Shown here: one piece after another, positions 14,718 through 23,027 of the stretch
How positions within the stretch are numbered: position 1 is the stretch's first letter
How the letters are laid out: each line of letters starts with the position of its first letter
Source of the DNA: Salinisphaera sp.
Lineage (GTDB): Bacteria; Pseudomonadota; Gammaproteobacteria; Nevskiales; Salinisphaeraceae
DNA length: 39,139 nucleotides
Assembly (NCBI GenBank): GCA_027858915.1
Contig: JAQIBT010000102.1
Location: forward strand, 1-39,139
Direction of reading: 5' to 3'
The notes under the pieces: generated by a model
What the model was told of the DNA's origin: nothing
Databases searched by the model: none
Seen by the model: the letters and a program-made list of their open reading frames with translations, nothing else
Position numbers and translations under genes: made by a program

Positions 14718-15796
14718 TCGAAGCTCCGCAGCGCCAGACCGGCGGTGATCATCAGCGAAGGCGCATCGAAATCCACGCCGTTGCGCCGCGCTGCGCTGCT
14801 GGCGAGCATGCCAGCCAGCGGGTTGCCGAGCGATACCGGCTGGACCAGGCGCGACTTGAGTGCCGGTTCCATGCCGGGATAGAGCGTGGGGCCGCCCACC
14901 ACGATGATCTGGTCTATGGCTTCGTTCTCGGCGGCAGCGGCCGAGACATAGAACTGCAGACTACGTTCGATCTGGCTGGCCAGGTCTTCAGAGAAATTGC
15001 GGATCTCCGGCTCGATCAACGAGGCCGGGAGATTGCCAGTGCGCAAATGGGCCTGGAGTTGGTCAATATCGCTCATGTCATGCGCGGCAAGCAGGCGCTC
15101 GGCAAGGCTTTGATCGCCGAACGCGATCTCGCGGGTATAGACACTGCGCTCGTTGCGATGAACGGTCAGTCGCGTGTTGCGCGCCCCGACATCGAACACG
15201 GCCACGCTGGCACCGTTGTCCAACGTCGGCTGTTGCGCGGTGAGCAGGCGACAGGCGTTCTGCAGAGCGTATTCCTCGACGTCCACCAGGCGTACCTTCA
15301 TGCCGGCCATTTCCAACGTGGCCACCTGCATCTCGATATTGTCGCGACGGCAGGCAACGAGCAGCACGCGGTTCATGTCCTCGCTGGCTGGGTGTCGTTC
15401 GAGCACCTGAAAATCGATGTTCACTTCCTCGATCGGATAAGGAATATACTGCGCTGCATCAAAGTGGATATGTTCTTCGAGTTCGGCGTCATCCATTACC
15501 GACGGCAGATCGATGATCTTGCTGATCACGGCCGGGCCGGACACAGCGATGGCGGCGTCGCGAGTCCGGCTGCCGCTGCGCTCCAAGGCGTGCGCGATCG
15601 CCTCTGCGACGGCCTCCGCCTCGACAATTTGATGATCGGCGATCGCGCCTTCAGCCAGCGGCTGGCTGGCATAGCTGAGTACGCGAAAACCCTGGGCCGA
15701 TCGATCAAGCTCGAGCATCTTTACACGCTGGGCGCTGATATCGACCCCGAACAGAGACCGCGATCTGGTTTTCAACAACGATGCAAAGCGCGCCAT
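14714..15796 (-). CDS. pilM: Type IV pilus assembly ATPase-like protein PilM
   Basis: A 360-residue cytoplasmic actin/FtsA-like protein, the first gene of the pilus alignment operon. Nucleotide-binding segments of the actin fold are visible: FGVDISAQRVKML near the N-terminus, VAVFDVGARNTRL in the middle, and IIVVGGPTLYPGM near the C-terminus. PilM binds ATP and the N-terminal tail of PilN. The ATG at 15796 is chosen by family length; GGAA lies about ten bases upstream. The gene is divergent from mrcA across a 268-base region. Confidence 0.95.
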   Translation of the reverse strand: MARFASLLKTRSRSLFGVDISAQRVKMLELDRSAQGFRVLSYASQPLAEGAIADHQIVEAEAVAEAIAHALERSGSRTRDAAIAVSGPAVISKIIDLPSVMDDAELEEHIHFDAAQYIPYPIEEVNIDFQVLERHPASEDMNRVLLVACRRDNIEMQVATLEMAGMKVRLVDVEEYALQNACRLLTAQQPTLDNGASVAVFDVGARNTRLTVHRNERSVYTREIAFGDQSLAERLLAAHDMSDIDQLQAHLRTGNLPASLIEPEIRNFSEDLASQIERSLQFYVSAAAAENEAIDQIIVVGGPTLYPGMEPALKSRLVQPVSLGNPLAGMLASSAARRNGVDFDAPSLMITAGLALRSFE

Positions 15797-15987
15797 CCTC
15801 TGGTTCCCCGAACGGCCGCAAGACGGCCAGCCTGTTGTCGCGTACCGGCGCCAGCGGATCGCCCACGACCCGTGATCCCGGTTTTATTGATCGCGGGGCT
15901 TTCGGCGCTTGCAACGGCTGGCGGCTACTCAAGCCACTGAATCGGCGCGGCAATTCAAATCTTGATAGGCAATACGAAAGTTACCGT

Positions 15988-16017
15988 GCGACAGAGTTTG
16001 GCCGCGCCCGGTATGAT
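15988..16017 (+). promoter_or_regulatory. Candidate mrcA promoter in the pilM-mrcA divergent region
   Basis: GCGACA (15988-15993) and TATGAT (16012-16017) are separated by 18 bases and would start transcription about 40 bases before mrcA. I could not identify a convincing promoter for the pilM direction in 15797-16064. Confidence 0.4.
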
Positions 16018-16064
16018 GCGTGCCTCGTAGAAGCCGAAACACGGTCCGCGGGCCGGGACTGTCG

Positions 16065-18467
16065 ATGAAAAAAAACTCGCGCGGCGTTCGCGTCATCGTT
16101 TTTCTGCTGGCCGGAATCCTGTCGGCTGCCACCCTGGCCATCTGTGTCGTGGCCGGGGTGTATCTGTACTTTGGGCCACAGCTGCCCGAGCCTGGCGATA
16201 TTGGCCAGATGCAGTTCAATGAACCTCTGCGGGTTTATACCGCCGATCACAAGTTGATCGGCGAATTTGGCAGCGAGCGCCGGATTCCGCTGACTTACGA
16301 TCAGATTCCAAAGCGCCAGGTCGATGCATTCGTGGCGGCGGAGGACGATCGCTTCTTCGAGCATCCCGGCGTGGACTACCAGGGCTTGCTGCGTGCCGTG
16401 GTGCATCTGATTACCACAGGTCGCAAGACCCAGGGCGGTTCGACGATCACAATGCAGCTGGCGCGTAATCTCTATCTCACACGCGACAAGACCTACGTGC
16501 GCAAGATCAAGGAGATGATTCTTGCGCTGCGGCTGGAATCCAAGCTGTCCAAGCAGCAGATCATGGAGCTGTATCTGAACAAGATATATCTCGGCGAGCG
16601 CGCCTATGGCGTGGGTGCAGCAGCCAAGGTCTACTATCACAAGCCACTGAAGCAGCTGAATCTCGCCCAGGCCGCCATGATCGCCGGACTGCCGAAGGCG
16701 CCGTCCGCTTTCAATCCGATTGCCAACCCGACCCGCGCCAGGCAGCGGCGCAACTACGTGCTCGATCGCATGCATGCGCTGGGATTCATCGATAAGGCAG
16801 CCTGGAAACAGGCGCGATCGGCGCCGGTCACCGCCGGTACGGACGACAACCAGGAAGACGATCAGAAAAGCCGTGGCATTCGACACGATGCGCGGTACGT
16901 CGCCGAGATGGTGCGTCAGGACATGGTCGCCCGCTATGGTGACGATGCCTACACCGGTGGTTACAACGTGATCACCACGGTCGATAGTTCGCGCCAGCAG
17001 GCTGCGGTCCATGCGCTTCGCAAGGATCTGTTGGCGTATGACGCCCGCCACAAGTGGCACGGGCCGGAAAAAACTCTCGACTCGGACACGGTAGGCGATC
17101 CCAACGCCTTGCAGAACGCGCTCGACGGCATGGTCAATCGTGGCGGCCTGGTGCCAGCCGTAGTGACCGGCGTCAATGGGTCGGATATTAGCCTGGCGAC
17201 TGGTGAGTACGGCAAGGTGACGCTGTCGGCGAGCCAGATTCCGTGGCTGGCCAGCGGCCATTCCGCCAGCACGCTGGTCTCCAGGGGCGATGTCGTGCGC
17301 CTGGCGTATACCGGCGCCAAGGAAAAGAGTCAGCAGTGGACGCTGGCAGAGATTCCCGATGTGCAGGGCGCGCTCGTAGCGATGAACCCGCATACCGGCG
17401 GGATCGAAGCACTGGCTGGTGGTTTCGATTTCAGTCTGTCGAAGTTCAACCGTGCGGTACAGGCACGCCGCCAGCCGGGCTCGTCTTTCAAGCCGTTCCT
17501 GTACTCGGCGGCGCTGGCGCACGGGTTTACCGCAGCGACCCTGGTCAACGATGCGCCGGTGGTCTACGACACGCCCGGGCTGGATAATCAATGGCGGCCG
17601 CAGAATTACAGCGGTCAGATATTTGGGCCCACAAGGTTGCGTGAAGGATTAGTGCATTCGCGCAACCTGGTATCGATCCGCGTATTACGTAGTGTGGGCG
17701 TCAAGACCGTCATCGACTACGCCAGCCAATTTGGCTTGCCGGCGAACCAGATGCCGCACGACTTGTCGCTGGCCTTGGGCAGCGCGACGTTCTCGCCCTT
17801 GCAGATGGCCGAGGGCTATTCGGTGTTTGCCAATGAAGGTTTTCGCGTCAAGCCTTATTACATCAGCAAGATCACCAATAGCGACGGCAAGGTGTTGTTC
17901 GAAGCCAAGCCGAAGGTCGCCTGCGCTGACGTCAACGATTGCCCTGCGCTGACCCAGACCAGCGGTCCGGACAATGCCTCGCGTCTGGCAACGCGCGTCA
18001 TCCCCGCCGACAATGCGTATATCGTCGGCGATATGATGCGCGACGTGATTCGACATGGTACCGGCCGCGGGGCCCTGACGCTGGGGCGCAAGGATCTGTC
18101 TGGAAAGACCGGTACGACCAACAACCAGATCGATGCCTGGTTTGTCGGTTTCAACGCCAATCTCGTGGCGATCAGCTGGGTCGGATTCGACAAGTTGAAG
18201 CCCATGGGTCACGCCGAAACCGGTGCCGGTGCGGCACTGCCGATGTGGGTCGATTTCATGGGCAGTGCCCTGAAAGGAAAGTCAGAGGCATTGCCGCCCA
18301 AGCCTGACGATATAAAGACCGTTAACATCGATCCCCAGACGGGCCAGCTGGCTGTCGACGGTGGAGGAATTCCCGAAATATTCCGCGCCGGCAACGTGCC
18401 GACCGCAGAAGAGGCCCGCCATTCGGGTCGTCACGACTCGTCAAACGAAGTCCAGCAGCTGTTCTGA
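16065..18467 (+). CDS. mrcA: Penicillin-binding protein 1A (bifunctional transglycosylase/transpeptidase)
   Basis: An 800-residue class A penicillin-binding protein that polymerises glycan strands and cross-links peptides in the periplasm. One membrane anchor spans about residues 9-36. The GT51 glycosyltransferase domain has EDDRFFEHPG with catalytic Glu93, GGSTITMQLARNL, and YLNKIYLG. An OB-like insert lies between the domains. The transpeptidase motifs are SSFK (Ser473, Lys476), SRN (532-534) and KTGT (681-684). The ATG at 16065 has GGGA six bases upstream; a GTG at 16020 is in frame but lacks a ribosome site. Called mrcA (ponA in Pseudomonas) from its place divergent from pilM. Confidence 0.96.
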   Translation: MKKNSRGVRVIVFLLAGILSAATLAICVVAGVYLYFGPQLPEPGDIGQMQFNEPLRVYTADHKLIGEFGSERRIPLTYDQIPKRQVDAFVAAEDDRFFEHPGVDYQGLLRAVVHLITTGRKTQGGSTITMQLARNLYLTRDKTYVRKIKEMILALRLESKLSKQQIMELYLNKIYLGERAYGVGAAAKVYYHKPLKQLNLAQAAMIAGLPKAPSAFNPIANPTRARQRRNYVLDRMHALGFIDKAAWKQARSAPVTAGTDDNQEDDQKSRGIRHDARYVAEMVRQDMVARYGDDAYTGGYNVITTVDSSRQQAAVHALRKDLLAYDARHKWHGPEKTLDSDTVGDPNALQNALDGMVNRGGLVPAVVTGVNGSDISLATGEYGKVTLSASQIPWLASGHSASTLVSRGDVVRLAYTGAKEKSQQWTLAEIPDVQGALVAMNPHTGGIEALAGGFDFSLSKFNRAVQARRQPGSSFKPFLYSAALAHGFTAATLVNDAPVVYDTPGLDNQWRPQNYSGQIFGPTRLREGLVHSRNLVSIRVLRSVGVKTVIDYASQFGLPANQMPHDLSLALGSATFSPLQMAEGYSVFANEGFRVKPYYISKITNSDGKVLFEAKPKVACADVNDCPALTQTSGPDNASRLATRVIPADNAYIVGDMMRDVIRHGTGRGALTLGRKDLSGKTGTTNNQIDAWFVGFNANLVAISWVGFDKLKPMGHAETGAGAALPMWVDFMGSALKGKSEALPPKPDDIKTVNIDPQTGQLAVDGGGIPEIFRAGNVPTAEEARHSGRHDSSNEVQQLF

Positions 18468-18487
18468 ATAAGAGCCCTTGGGTGTGC

Positions 18488-18508
18488 GCCGGGCCCGGCC
18501 GATATCGG
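18488..18508. repeat. Two adjoining palindromes after mrcA
   Basis: GCCGGGCCCGGC (18488-18499) is a perfect 12-base palindrome and CCGATATCGG (18499-18508) a perfect 10-base palindrome; they share one base. There is no U-tract, so a terminator role is doubtful. Confidence 0.35.
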
Positions 18509-18600
18509 GCATATTAGGCATCGATCGTGCGGCGGCCGATTTGCCGCGCTGGGTATGCCGGTTGGTTTGGTGCCCAATCGTTGATTACGGAGAATTGATC

Positions 18601-19233
18601 ATGGCGAGTGCTCGCAAGCAGGCCGCACAGCGTCAGCACATGGCGCAGATTGCCGCTCGGCTGATGGCAGAGCAGGGCATCCGGGATTTTCGGATTGCCA
18701 AGCAGAAAGCCGCCCAGCATCTGGGAATTGATGTGCGCCATTCGATTCTACCCAAGAACAGCGAGATCGAAGCCGCTCTGGCTGAGCATCAGCGTCTGTT
18801 CGCGCGCGATCGACAACCGGCGGAGCTGCATGCCATGCGGCAATCGGCGATGCAGGCGATGCGGATGTTTGCGGACTTCCGGCCGCGGCTGGTGGGCGAT
18901 GTGCTATCCGGACTGGCCAATGAGCACTCGGATATCCAGCTGCACGTCTTTGCCGAGCAGTCAGAGACGTTCGACCTGTTCCTGGCACGCCAGGGTATTC
19001 CGTTTGAGATCGTCGAGCGACGTTATCGCTTTGCCGACGGCCATCGCTTCTTTCCGGCGTTTCGTTTTACCGCCGGCGAGCATGACTTCGAGGCCACGCT
19101 GTTCGACGCGACACAGATCCGCGAAGCGCCGCGCAGCCTGGTGGACGGCGCGCCGATGCAGCGCGCCAATGCCGCCGACGTCGCGCGGCTGATCGAAGAC
19201 GCCGAGTTCGAGCAGAAGATGGCGAGCCTCTAG
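18601..19233 (+). CDS. Conserved protein of unknown function, possibly nucleotidyltransferase-like
   Basis: A 210-residue soluble protein with no signal peptide or membrane segment. The N-terminal half is helical and rich in Arg, Gln and Ala (AARLMAEQGIRDFRIAKQKAAQHLG). The central part reads FRPRLVGDVLSGLANEHSDIQLHVFAE, which resembles the G-S...D-x-D signature of small nucleotidyltransferases, but with Gly-Asp for Gly-Ser and Gln for the second Asp. I recall similar proteins as uncharacterised genes across Gammaproteobacteria, so it is probably conserved. The ATG at 18601 has GGAG eight bases upstream; the open frame before it reads across intergenic palindromes. Activity is unknown, and the altered motif may mean a binding rather than catalytic role. 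Confidence 0.75.
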   Translation: MASARKQAAQRQHMAQIAARLMAEQGIRDFRIAKQKAAQHLGIDVRHSILPKNSEIEAALAEHQRLFARDRQPAELHAMRQSAMQAMRMFADFRPRLVGDVLSGLANEHSDIQLHVFAEQSETFDLFLARQGIPFEIVERRYRFADGHRFFPAFRFTAGEHDFEATLFDATQIREAPRSLVDGAPMQRANAADVARLIEDAEFEQKMASL

Positions 19234-19536
19234 AAGCCTGTTTATCCGCAGATCTACGCAGATTAAAAAATACCGGCGATCTGTTCTTCGTGTGTCTTCA
19301 TCTGCGTCTATCTGTTTACATCTATTGATAAAATTGACGAACGAAGACAAAGGAGTTGGGCAACGCGGAATAGCCCCGGCAATTTATGCGAATGAATGCG
19401 ACCAAGCGCAGGCAACGATCGCGGCGTGCCTCGCGGCTCGCCGCCTCGACAGCGCTCGCTCAGTCGAAAGACCAACATGACGGGCAGGCCGCTAGCGTGC
19501 TATGAAGAGATTGATATCCGAGCGCGGGAGGCTTTA
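19234..19536 (+). promoter_or_regulatory. Intergenic region upstream of the universal stress gene
   Basis: These 303 bases hold no gene. The first part is the imperfect ATCTGCG-type repeat listed separately. The second part (about 19420-19460) is GC-rich and could fold. At the end a promoter candidate stands out: ATGACG (19477-19482), 18 bases, then TATGAA (19501-19506) preceded by TGC as an extended -10, leaving a leader of about 24 bases to the uspA-like start. Confidence 0.45.
19243..19325. repeat. Imperfect inverted ATCTGCG-type intergenic repeat
   Basis: CAGATCTACGCAGAT (19249-19263) and ATCTGCGTCTATCTG (19300-19314) are inverted copies matching at 13 of 15 positions, with CTTCGTGTGTCTTC between them. 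The stretch is much more AT-rich than its surroundings. From memory, short strings such as CGCAGAT/ATCTGCGT recur in spacer DNA of many unrelated bacteria; I cannot search for further copies here. Confidence 0.5.
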
Positions 19537-19986
19537 ATGCAGAATTTCGAGACTATTCTTCTGGCGTATGACGGCAGTGAGGAAGGACGTGTAGCGCTCA
19601 GGCGCAGCCTGCCGCTGCTCAATACCGGCCAGGTGGCGGTGCATCTGATGGCTGTCGTTGCACTCAACGGCGCAGTGGCCACGGCAGAAGGCTTTTATAC
19701 CGAAAGCATGTATGAGTGTGAGCGTGCACGGGTCGAGAAAATTCTGGCTGAGGGCGTGGACATGCTGGCAAGCCGCGGTATCCATGCGCAGAGTTATGTG
19801 CGAGCCGGTGAGCCGGCCCATCAGATTTCTCGTCTGGCGACCGAACTCGGCGCCGATCTGGTCGTGGTTGGCCATCAGCGGCGCGGCCTGCTGGCACGCT
19901 GGTGGCAAGGCTCGATCGGGGCCTCGCTGCTCGACCGGCTCGATTGCAGTCTGCTGGTCGCGCAAGAGCCGCCGGTCGACGAATAG
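19537..19986 (+). CDS. Universal stress protein, UspA family
   Basis: A 149-residue single-domain Usp protein, predicted cytoplasmic. It starts with the usual first strand ILLAYDGSEEG containing Asp12, and ends with the nucleotide-loop strand LVVVGHQRRG and GS. The canonical ATP-binding signature is G-2x-G-9x-G-S/T. Here it reads Gly112-2x-Arg115-9x-Gly125-Ser126, so the middle glycine is replaced by arginine and ATP binding is uncertain. The ATG at 19537 is preceded by GGGAGG at good spacing; a longer in-frame start upstream reads through the promoter. It is convergent with cysQ with only one base between the stop codons. Confidence 0.92.
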   Translation: MQNFETILLAYDGSEEGRVALRRSLPLLNTGQVAVHLMAVVALNGAVATAEGFYTESMYECERARVEKILAEGVDMLASRGIHAQSYVRAGEPAHQISRLATELGADLVVVGHQRRGLLARWWQGSIGASLLDRLDCSLLVAQEPPVDE

Positions 19987-19987
19987 C

Positions 19988-20794
19988 TCACGCCGGGCCA
20001 GCGACGTAGGACATCCAGTCGTGGTCGGCGTCGCCGTAGGCAAGGAACCAGTCATTGAGCAGGCTGTCGGTTTCGTTATAGCGCAGCGGTCGGCCGCGAA
20101 CATCGGTGATCCGGCCGCCGGCTGCATTCAAGACGGCGTGTCCGGCAGCCGTATCCCATTCACTGGTCGGCCCCAGACGCGGATAGAAATCTGCCGCGCC
20201 CTCGGCAATCACACAGAATTTCAAGGATGAGCCCATGCTGACCGGCTCGTAGTCCGGCATCCGGCCGAGCAATTGGTCGATCTTGTCCGAGCGATGCGAG
20301 CGGGATACCAGCACGCGCGGCTTGTCGACGCGCGCGGGGCTGACCTTGATCGCCTGCATCGGCGCATTACCCTGCTGGCGACAGGCGCCCATGCCCTCGG
20401 CACCCGCCCACAGCGTTTCCATCACCGGCGCATAGACCACGCCGAGCACTGGACGATGATCGCGCACCAAGGCGATATTGATCGTGAACTGGTCGTTCTT
20501 GTTGACAAACTCCTTGGTGCCATCGAGTGGGTCGATCAGCCAGTATTCCGACCATTCCGCGCGCTGATCATAGGGAATATCAGCGCCTTCCTCGGATAGC
20601 TGCGGGCAATCCGGCGTCAGATCCGACAAGCCGGCGGTGATTGCCCGATGCGCAGCGAGATCAGCCTGGGTCAGCGGGCTGTCGTCGTCCTTGGTCTGGA
20701 CCTCGAAGTCGCTGTGGTATATCGGCAGCGTTCGATGCCCCGCATCGACAGCGATTCGGCAGATAGCATCGAGCAGGTCTTGATTCAATTCCAT
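19988..20794 (-). CDS. cysQ: 3'(2'),5'-bisphosphate nucleotidase CysQ
   Basis: A 268-residue magnesium-dependent, lithium-sensitive type phosphatase of the inositol monophosphatase superfamily. It hydrolyses 3'-phosphoadenosine 5'-phosphate to AMP, clearing a by-product of sulfate assimilation. Metal ligands are in LSEEGAD and WLIDPLDGTKEF, and the C-terminal motif is TSEWDTAAGHAVL. Length and motifs match CysQ better than SuhB (DGTKEFVNKNDQF is the CysQ form). No strong ribosome site precedes the ATG at 20794. It lies 140 bases downstream of rhlB with its own promoter candidate. Confidence 0.94.
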   Translation of the reverse strand: MELNQDLLDAICRIAVDAGHRTLPIYHSDFEVQTKDDDSPLTQADLAAHRAITAGLSDLTPDCPQLSEEGADIPYDQRAEWSEYWLIDPLDGTKEFVNKNDQFTINIALVRDHRPVLGVVYAPVMETLWAGAEGMGACRQQGNAPMQAIKVSPARVDKPRVLVSRSHRSDKIDQLLGRMPDYEPVSMGSSLKFCVIAEGAADFYPRLGPTSEWDTAAGHAVLNAAGGRITDVRGRPLRYNETDSLLNDWFLAYGDADHDWMSYVAGPA

Positions 20795-20833
20795 GGCTTA
20801 ATCAGTCTTGGCGGCGACAACGATTGAAACCGC

Positions 20834-20861
20834 ATCATACCCACCACCGCTGCGTGGGCAA
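20834..20861 (-). promoter_or_regulatory. Candidate cysQ promoter
   Basis: Minus-strand TTGCCC (20861-20856) and TATGAT (20839-20834) are 16 bases apart, about 40 bases before the cysQ start. Confidence 0.4.
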
Positions 20862-20934
20862 GCGCGCGAGGCGTCTGCGGAGCGGTTCGCAGCCGGAATG
20901 GCTTAACGGATACCAGAGCCGGACGCCGGATATG

Positions 20935-22254
20935 TCAGTGGCTGTGGCGCGAGCGTTGACGGTTGTCGCCGCTCTTGTGCCGGCCACTACGCGGCTTGCG
21001 CTTACGCGCTGGCGAGATGGTGATGTCGCGGGCAAAGTAATCATCGGGCGGCATCTGGGCGCTGATCTTGTGCTCGATGTAGGCCTCGATATCCGGCAGC
21101 GAGTAGACGTATTCCTCGCAGGCGAACGAAATAGCATGGCCGGTGTTGCCGGCACGGGCGGTGCGACCGATACGATGCACGTAGTCCTGTGCGTCCTGCG
21201 GCAGATCGTAGTTGATGACATGGCTGACGTCGGGGATATGCAGCCCGCGTGCGGCGACGTCGGTGGCCACCATGATCGGGAGTTGCCCGGACTTGAACTC
21301 TTCGAGCAGGCGCAGTCGCTTGTTCTGCGCGACGTCACCGGACAGGGTGGCCGCGGAGAACCCATTGGCGTTGAGTGTGTCCTCGATGCGCTCAGCCATG
21401 CGCTTGGTGTTGATGAAGATCAGCGTCCGGCCGCTGTCGATACGCCGCAGAGTACCGGCCAGCAGCGCCAGCTTGTCATCCTTGGACACGTGATAGAGCG
21501 TCTGCTCGATGGCGTCGATATTGACGGTTTCGGTATCGGCCTGCACCAGCTTTGGGCTGTTCATGTGCTCGTAGGCCAGCTCCAGTACACGATGCGAGAG
21601 CGTCGCCGAGAACAACAGATTCTGGCGCCGCTCGGGGGCCGGCATCTTGCGAAACAGATAGCGGATATCATTGATGAAGCCCAGATCGAACATTCGATCG
21701 GCTTCGTCCAGGACGGCCACTTCGATCGCCTTGAGCGTGAAAATTTTCTGCTTGTAGTAATCGATCAGCCGCCCCGGAGTACCGATCAGGATATCGACGC
21801 CGTCGGCGACGGCCTGACGCTGGGTGTCGTAGCCGGTGCCGCCGTAACAGACTACGCACTTCAGACCGGTGTCGGCCGCCAGCGCGAGCGCGTCCTGATA
21901 GATCTGATCGGCTAATTCGCGCGTCGGTGCGAGAATCAGCGCGCGCGGCTGACTGGCTTCGGACGGCGCATGCTCGCTTGGCTCGGGCGGCTCGCGCAGC
22001 AATCGGTCCAGCGTGGCCAGCAGGAAAGCCGCGGTCTTGCCGGTCCCGGTATGCGCCTGGCCGGCGATATCGCCGCCGGCCAGGGCCAACGGTAAGGTCT
22101 GGGCCTGGATAGGTGTGGCGTAGATGAAGCCTTGACTGTTCAAGCCCTTGACGATGGATTCGTGCAGGCCGAGATCAGCCAGTCGCTTGTCAGTGAGCAG
22201 TTTTTTTTCAGCGCCGGGGTCAGGCGCCTCGGCAGATGCTAGGTGTTGGGTCAT
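20935..22254 (-). CDS. rhlB: ATP-dependent RNA helicase RhlB (DEAD-box)
   Basis: A 439-residue DEAD-box helicase, in E. coli the helicase of the RNA degradosome. Motifs in order: Q motif TPIQAQTLPLAL, Walker A AHTGTGKT, PTREL, GG and TPGR, DEAD in VLDEADRMFDLGF, SAT in LLFSATLS, then TLIFINTK, VATDVAARGL and HRIGRTARAG. RhlB-type features are ADRMFDLGFINDIRYLFRKMP and CEEYVYSLPDIEAYIEHKI, followed by a short basic tail. The divergent trxA-rho neighbourhood is the same as for E. coli rhlB. The ATG at 22254 has GAGGA upstream; an earlier in-frame ATG would add a Lys/Arg-rich stretch read from leader DNA. Whether it binds RNase E here cannot be told. Confidence 0.95.
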   Translation of the reverse strand: MTQHLASAEAPDPGAEKKLLTDKRLADLGLHESIVKGLNSQGFIYATPIQAQTLPLALAGGDIAGQAHTGTGKTAAFLLATLDRLLREPPEPSEHAPSEASQPRALILAPTRELADQIYQDALALAADTGLKCVVCYGGTGYDTQRQAVADGVDILIGTPGRLIDYYKQKIFTLKAIEVAVLDEADRMFDLGFINDIRYLFRKMPAPERRQNLLFSATLSHRVLELAYEHMNSPKLVQADTETVNIDAIEQTLYHVSKDDKLALLAGTLRRIDSGRTLIFINTKRMAERIEDTLNANGFSAATLSGDVAQNKRLRLLEEFKSGQLPIMVATDVAARGLHIPDVSHVINYDLPQDAQDYVHRIGRTARAGNTGHAISFACEEYVYSLPDIEAYIEHKISAQMPPDDYFARDITISPARKRKPRSGRHKSGDNRQRSRHSH

Positions 22255-22595
22255 GAAATCCTCGGATCGGCGCAGGGTCTTTCGCTTTTTTTTTCGCGAT
22301 CCCGACGCAGGGGTTGAAAAACGCGGCTGGATGAGCTCAAATACAAGCAACTGATGCAGACGCGGCACAACAGCCGCATGAAACGGGTGATCGAACCCGC
22401 TTCCCGGCGCTTTTTTTTAAGCAATCCGCACTATAACAGCTTGTGATACGAGCGACGCAGATGTCGCACGCCACCAGCCATGCTTGCATTTAATTCCCGC
22501 GCCCCTAATTACGTGGCAGACGTTTTCCGGCCTGCATCTCATGTCGGCTTGAAACGTCGATTTCAATTTGTCCTGCTCCAAGGTGAGGACGCTCA
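22255..22595. promoter_or_regulatory. Divergent rhlB-trxA control region
   Basis: No gene is seen in these 341 bases. On the minus strand TATAGT (22435-22430) preceded by TGT is an extended -10 candidate for rhlB, giving a leader of about 170 bases that contains two homopolymer runs (A8 at 22418-22411, A9 at 22294-22286) and a small hairpin (CGGGT/ACCCG, 22384-22399). Toward trxA, TTGCAT near 22484 with AATTAC 17 bases on is a weak promoter, and TTGAAA-cgtcga-TTTCAA (22549-22566) is an inverted repeat that could be an operator. AGGTGAGGA precedes trxA. Confidence 0.45.
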
Positions 22596-22922
22596 ATGAG
22601 TGAAAATATCGTTAAGGTCAGTGATGACAGCTTCGATACGGACGTGCTTTCAGCCTCCGGCCCCGTGCTGGTGGACTACTGGGCCGAGTGGTGTGGTCCG
22701 TGCAAGCAGATCGCGCCCGTACTCGATGAAATCGCCGATGAATACAACGGTCGCCTGACTGTGGCCAAGCTCAACATCGACGACAATCCGAACACGCCGC
22801 CGCGCTATGGGATTCGCGGCATTCCCACCCTTATGCTGTTCAAGGACGGCGAGGTGGCTGGAACAAAGGTCGGTTCAGTCTCCAAGAGTCAGCTGGCAGA
22901 GTTTGTTGACCAGCATATCTAG
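22596..22922 (+). CDS. trxA: Thioredoxin 1
   Basis: A 108-residue cytoplasmic disulfide reductase with the classic active site WCGPC (Cys33, Cys36), the buried Asp in VLVDYWAEW and the cis-proline in [11 protein letters not shown]. It is reduced by thioredoxin reductase and supplies electrons to ribonucleotide reductase, PAPS reductase and others. Length is exactly that of the family. A strong ribosome site AGGTGAGGA lies six bases before the ATG. It is followed by an intrinsic terminator, then rho. Confidence 0.98.
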   Translation: MSENIVKVSDDSFDTDVLSASGPVLVDYWAEWCGPCKQIAPVLDEIADEYNGRLTVAKLNIDDNPNTPPRYGIRGIPTLMLFKDGEVAGTKVGSVSKSQLAEFVDQHI

Positions 22923-22932
22923 ACCTCATGTT

Positions 22933-22964
22933 GCCGCCGGCCCTGTGCCGGCGGCGCTCTTTTC
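22933..22964 (+). terminator. Intrinsic terminator of trxA
   Basis: GCCGCCGGC (22933-22941) pairs perfectly with GCCGGCGGC (22947-22955) around a 5-base loop, followed by GCTCTTTTC. It begins 11 bases past the trxA stop. Confidence 0.8.
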
Positions 22965-23027
22965 AGAGCATTCCCTCTTTTCACCGACTCCCGCCCGGGA
23001 ACGGTCTCATTCAAAGCGTGTATAGCC

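Noticed and set aside
16020-16064. An upstream GTG start for mrcA
   Set aside because: It lies just after the candidate -10 box and has no ribosome site; the ATG at 16065 has one and leads straight into the membrane anchor.
15981-17591. A 536-codon open frame on the minus strand opposite mrcA
   Set aside because: It lies antisense to a complete PBP1A gene with all catalytic motifs. Its translation is rich in Arg, His and Gly with no recognisable domain, as expected for the complement of a GC-rich gene.
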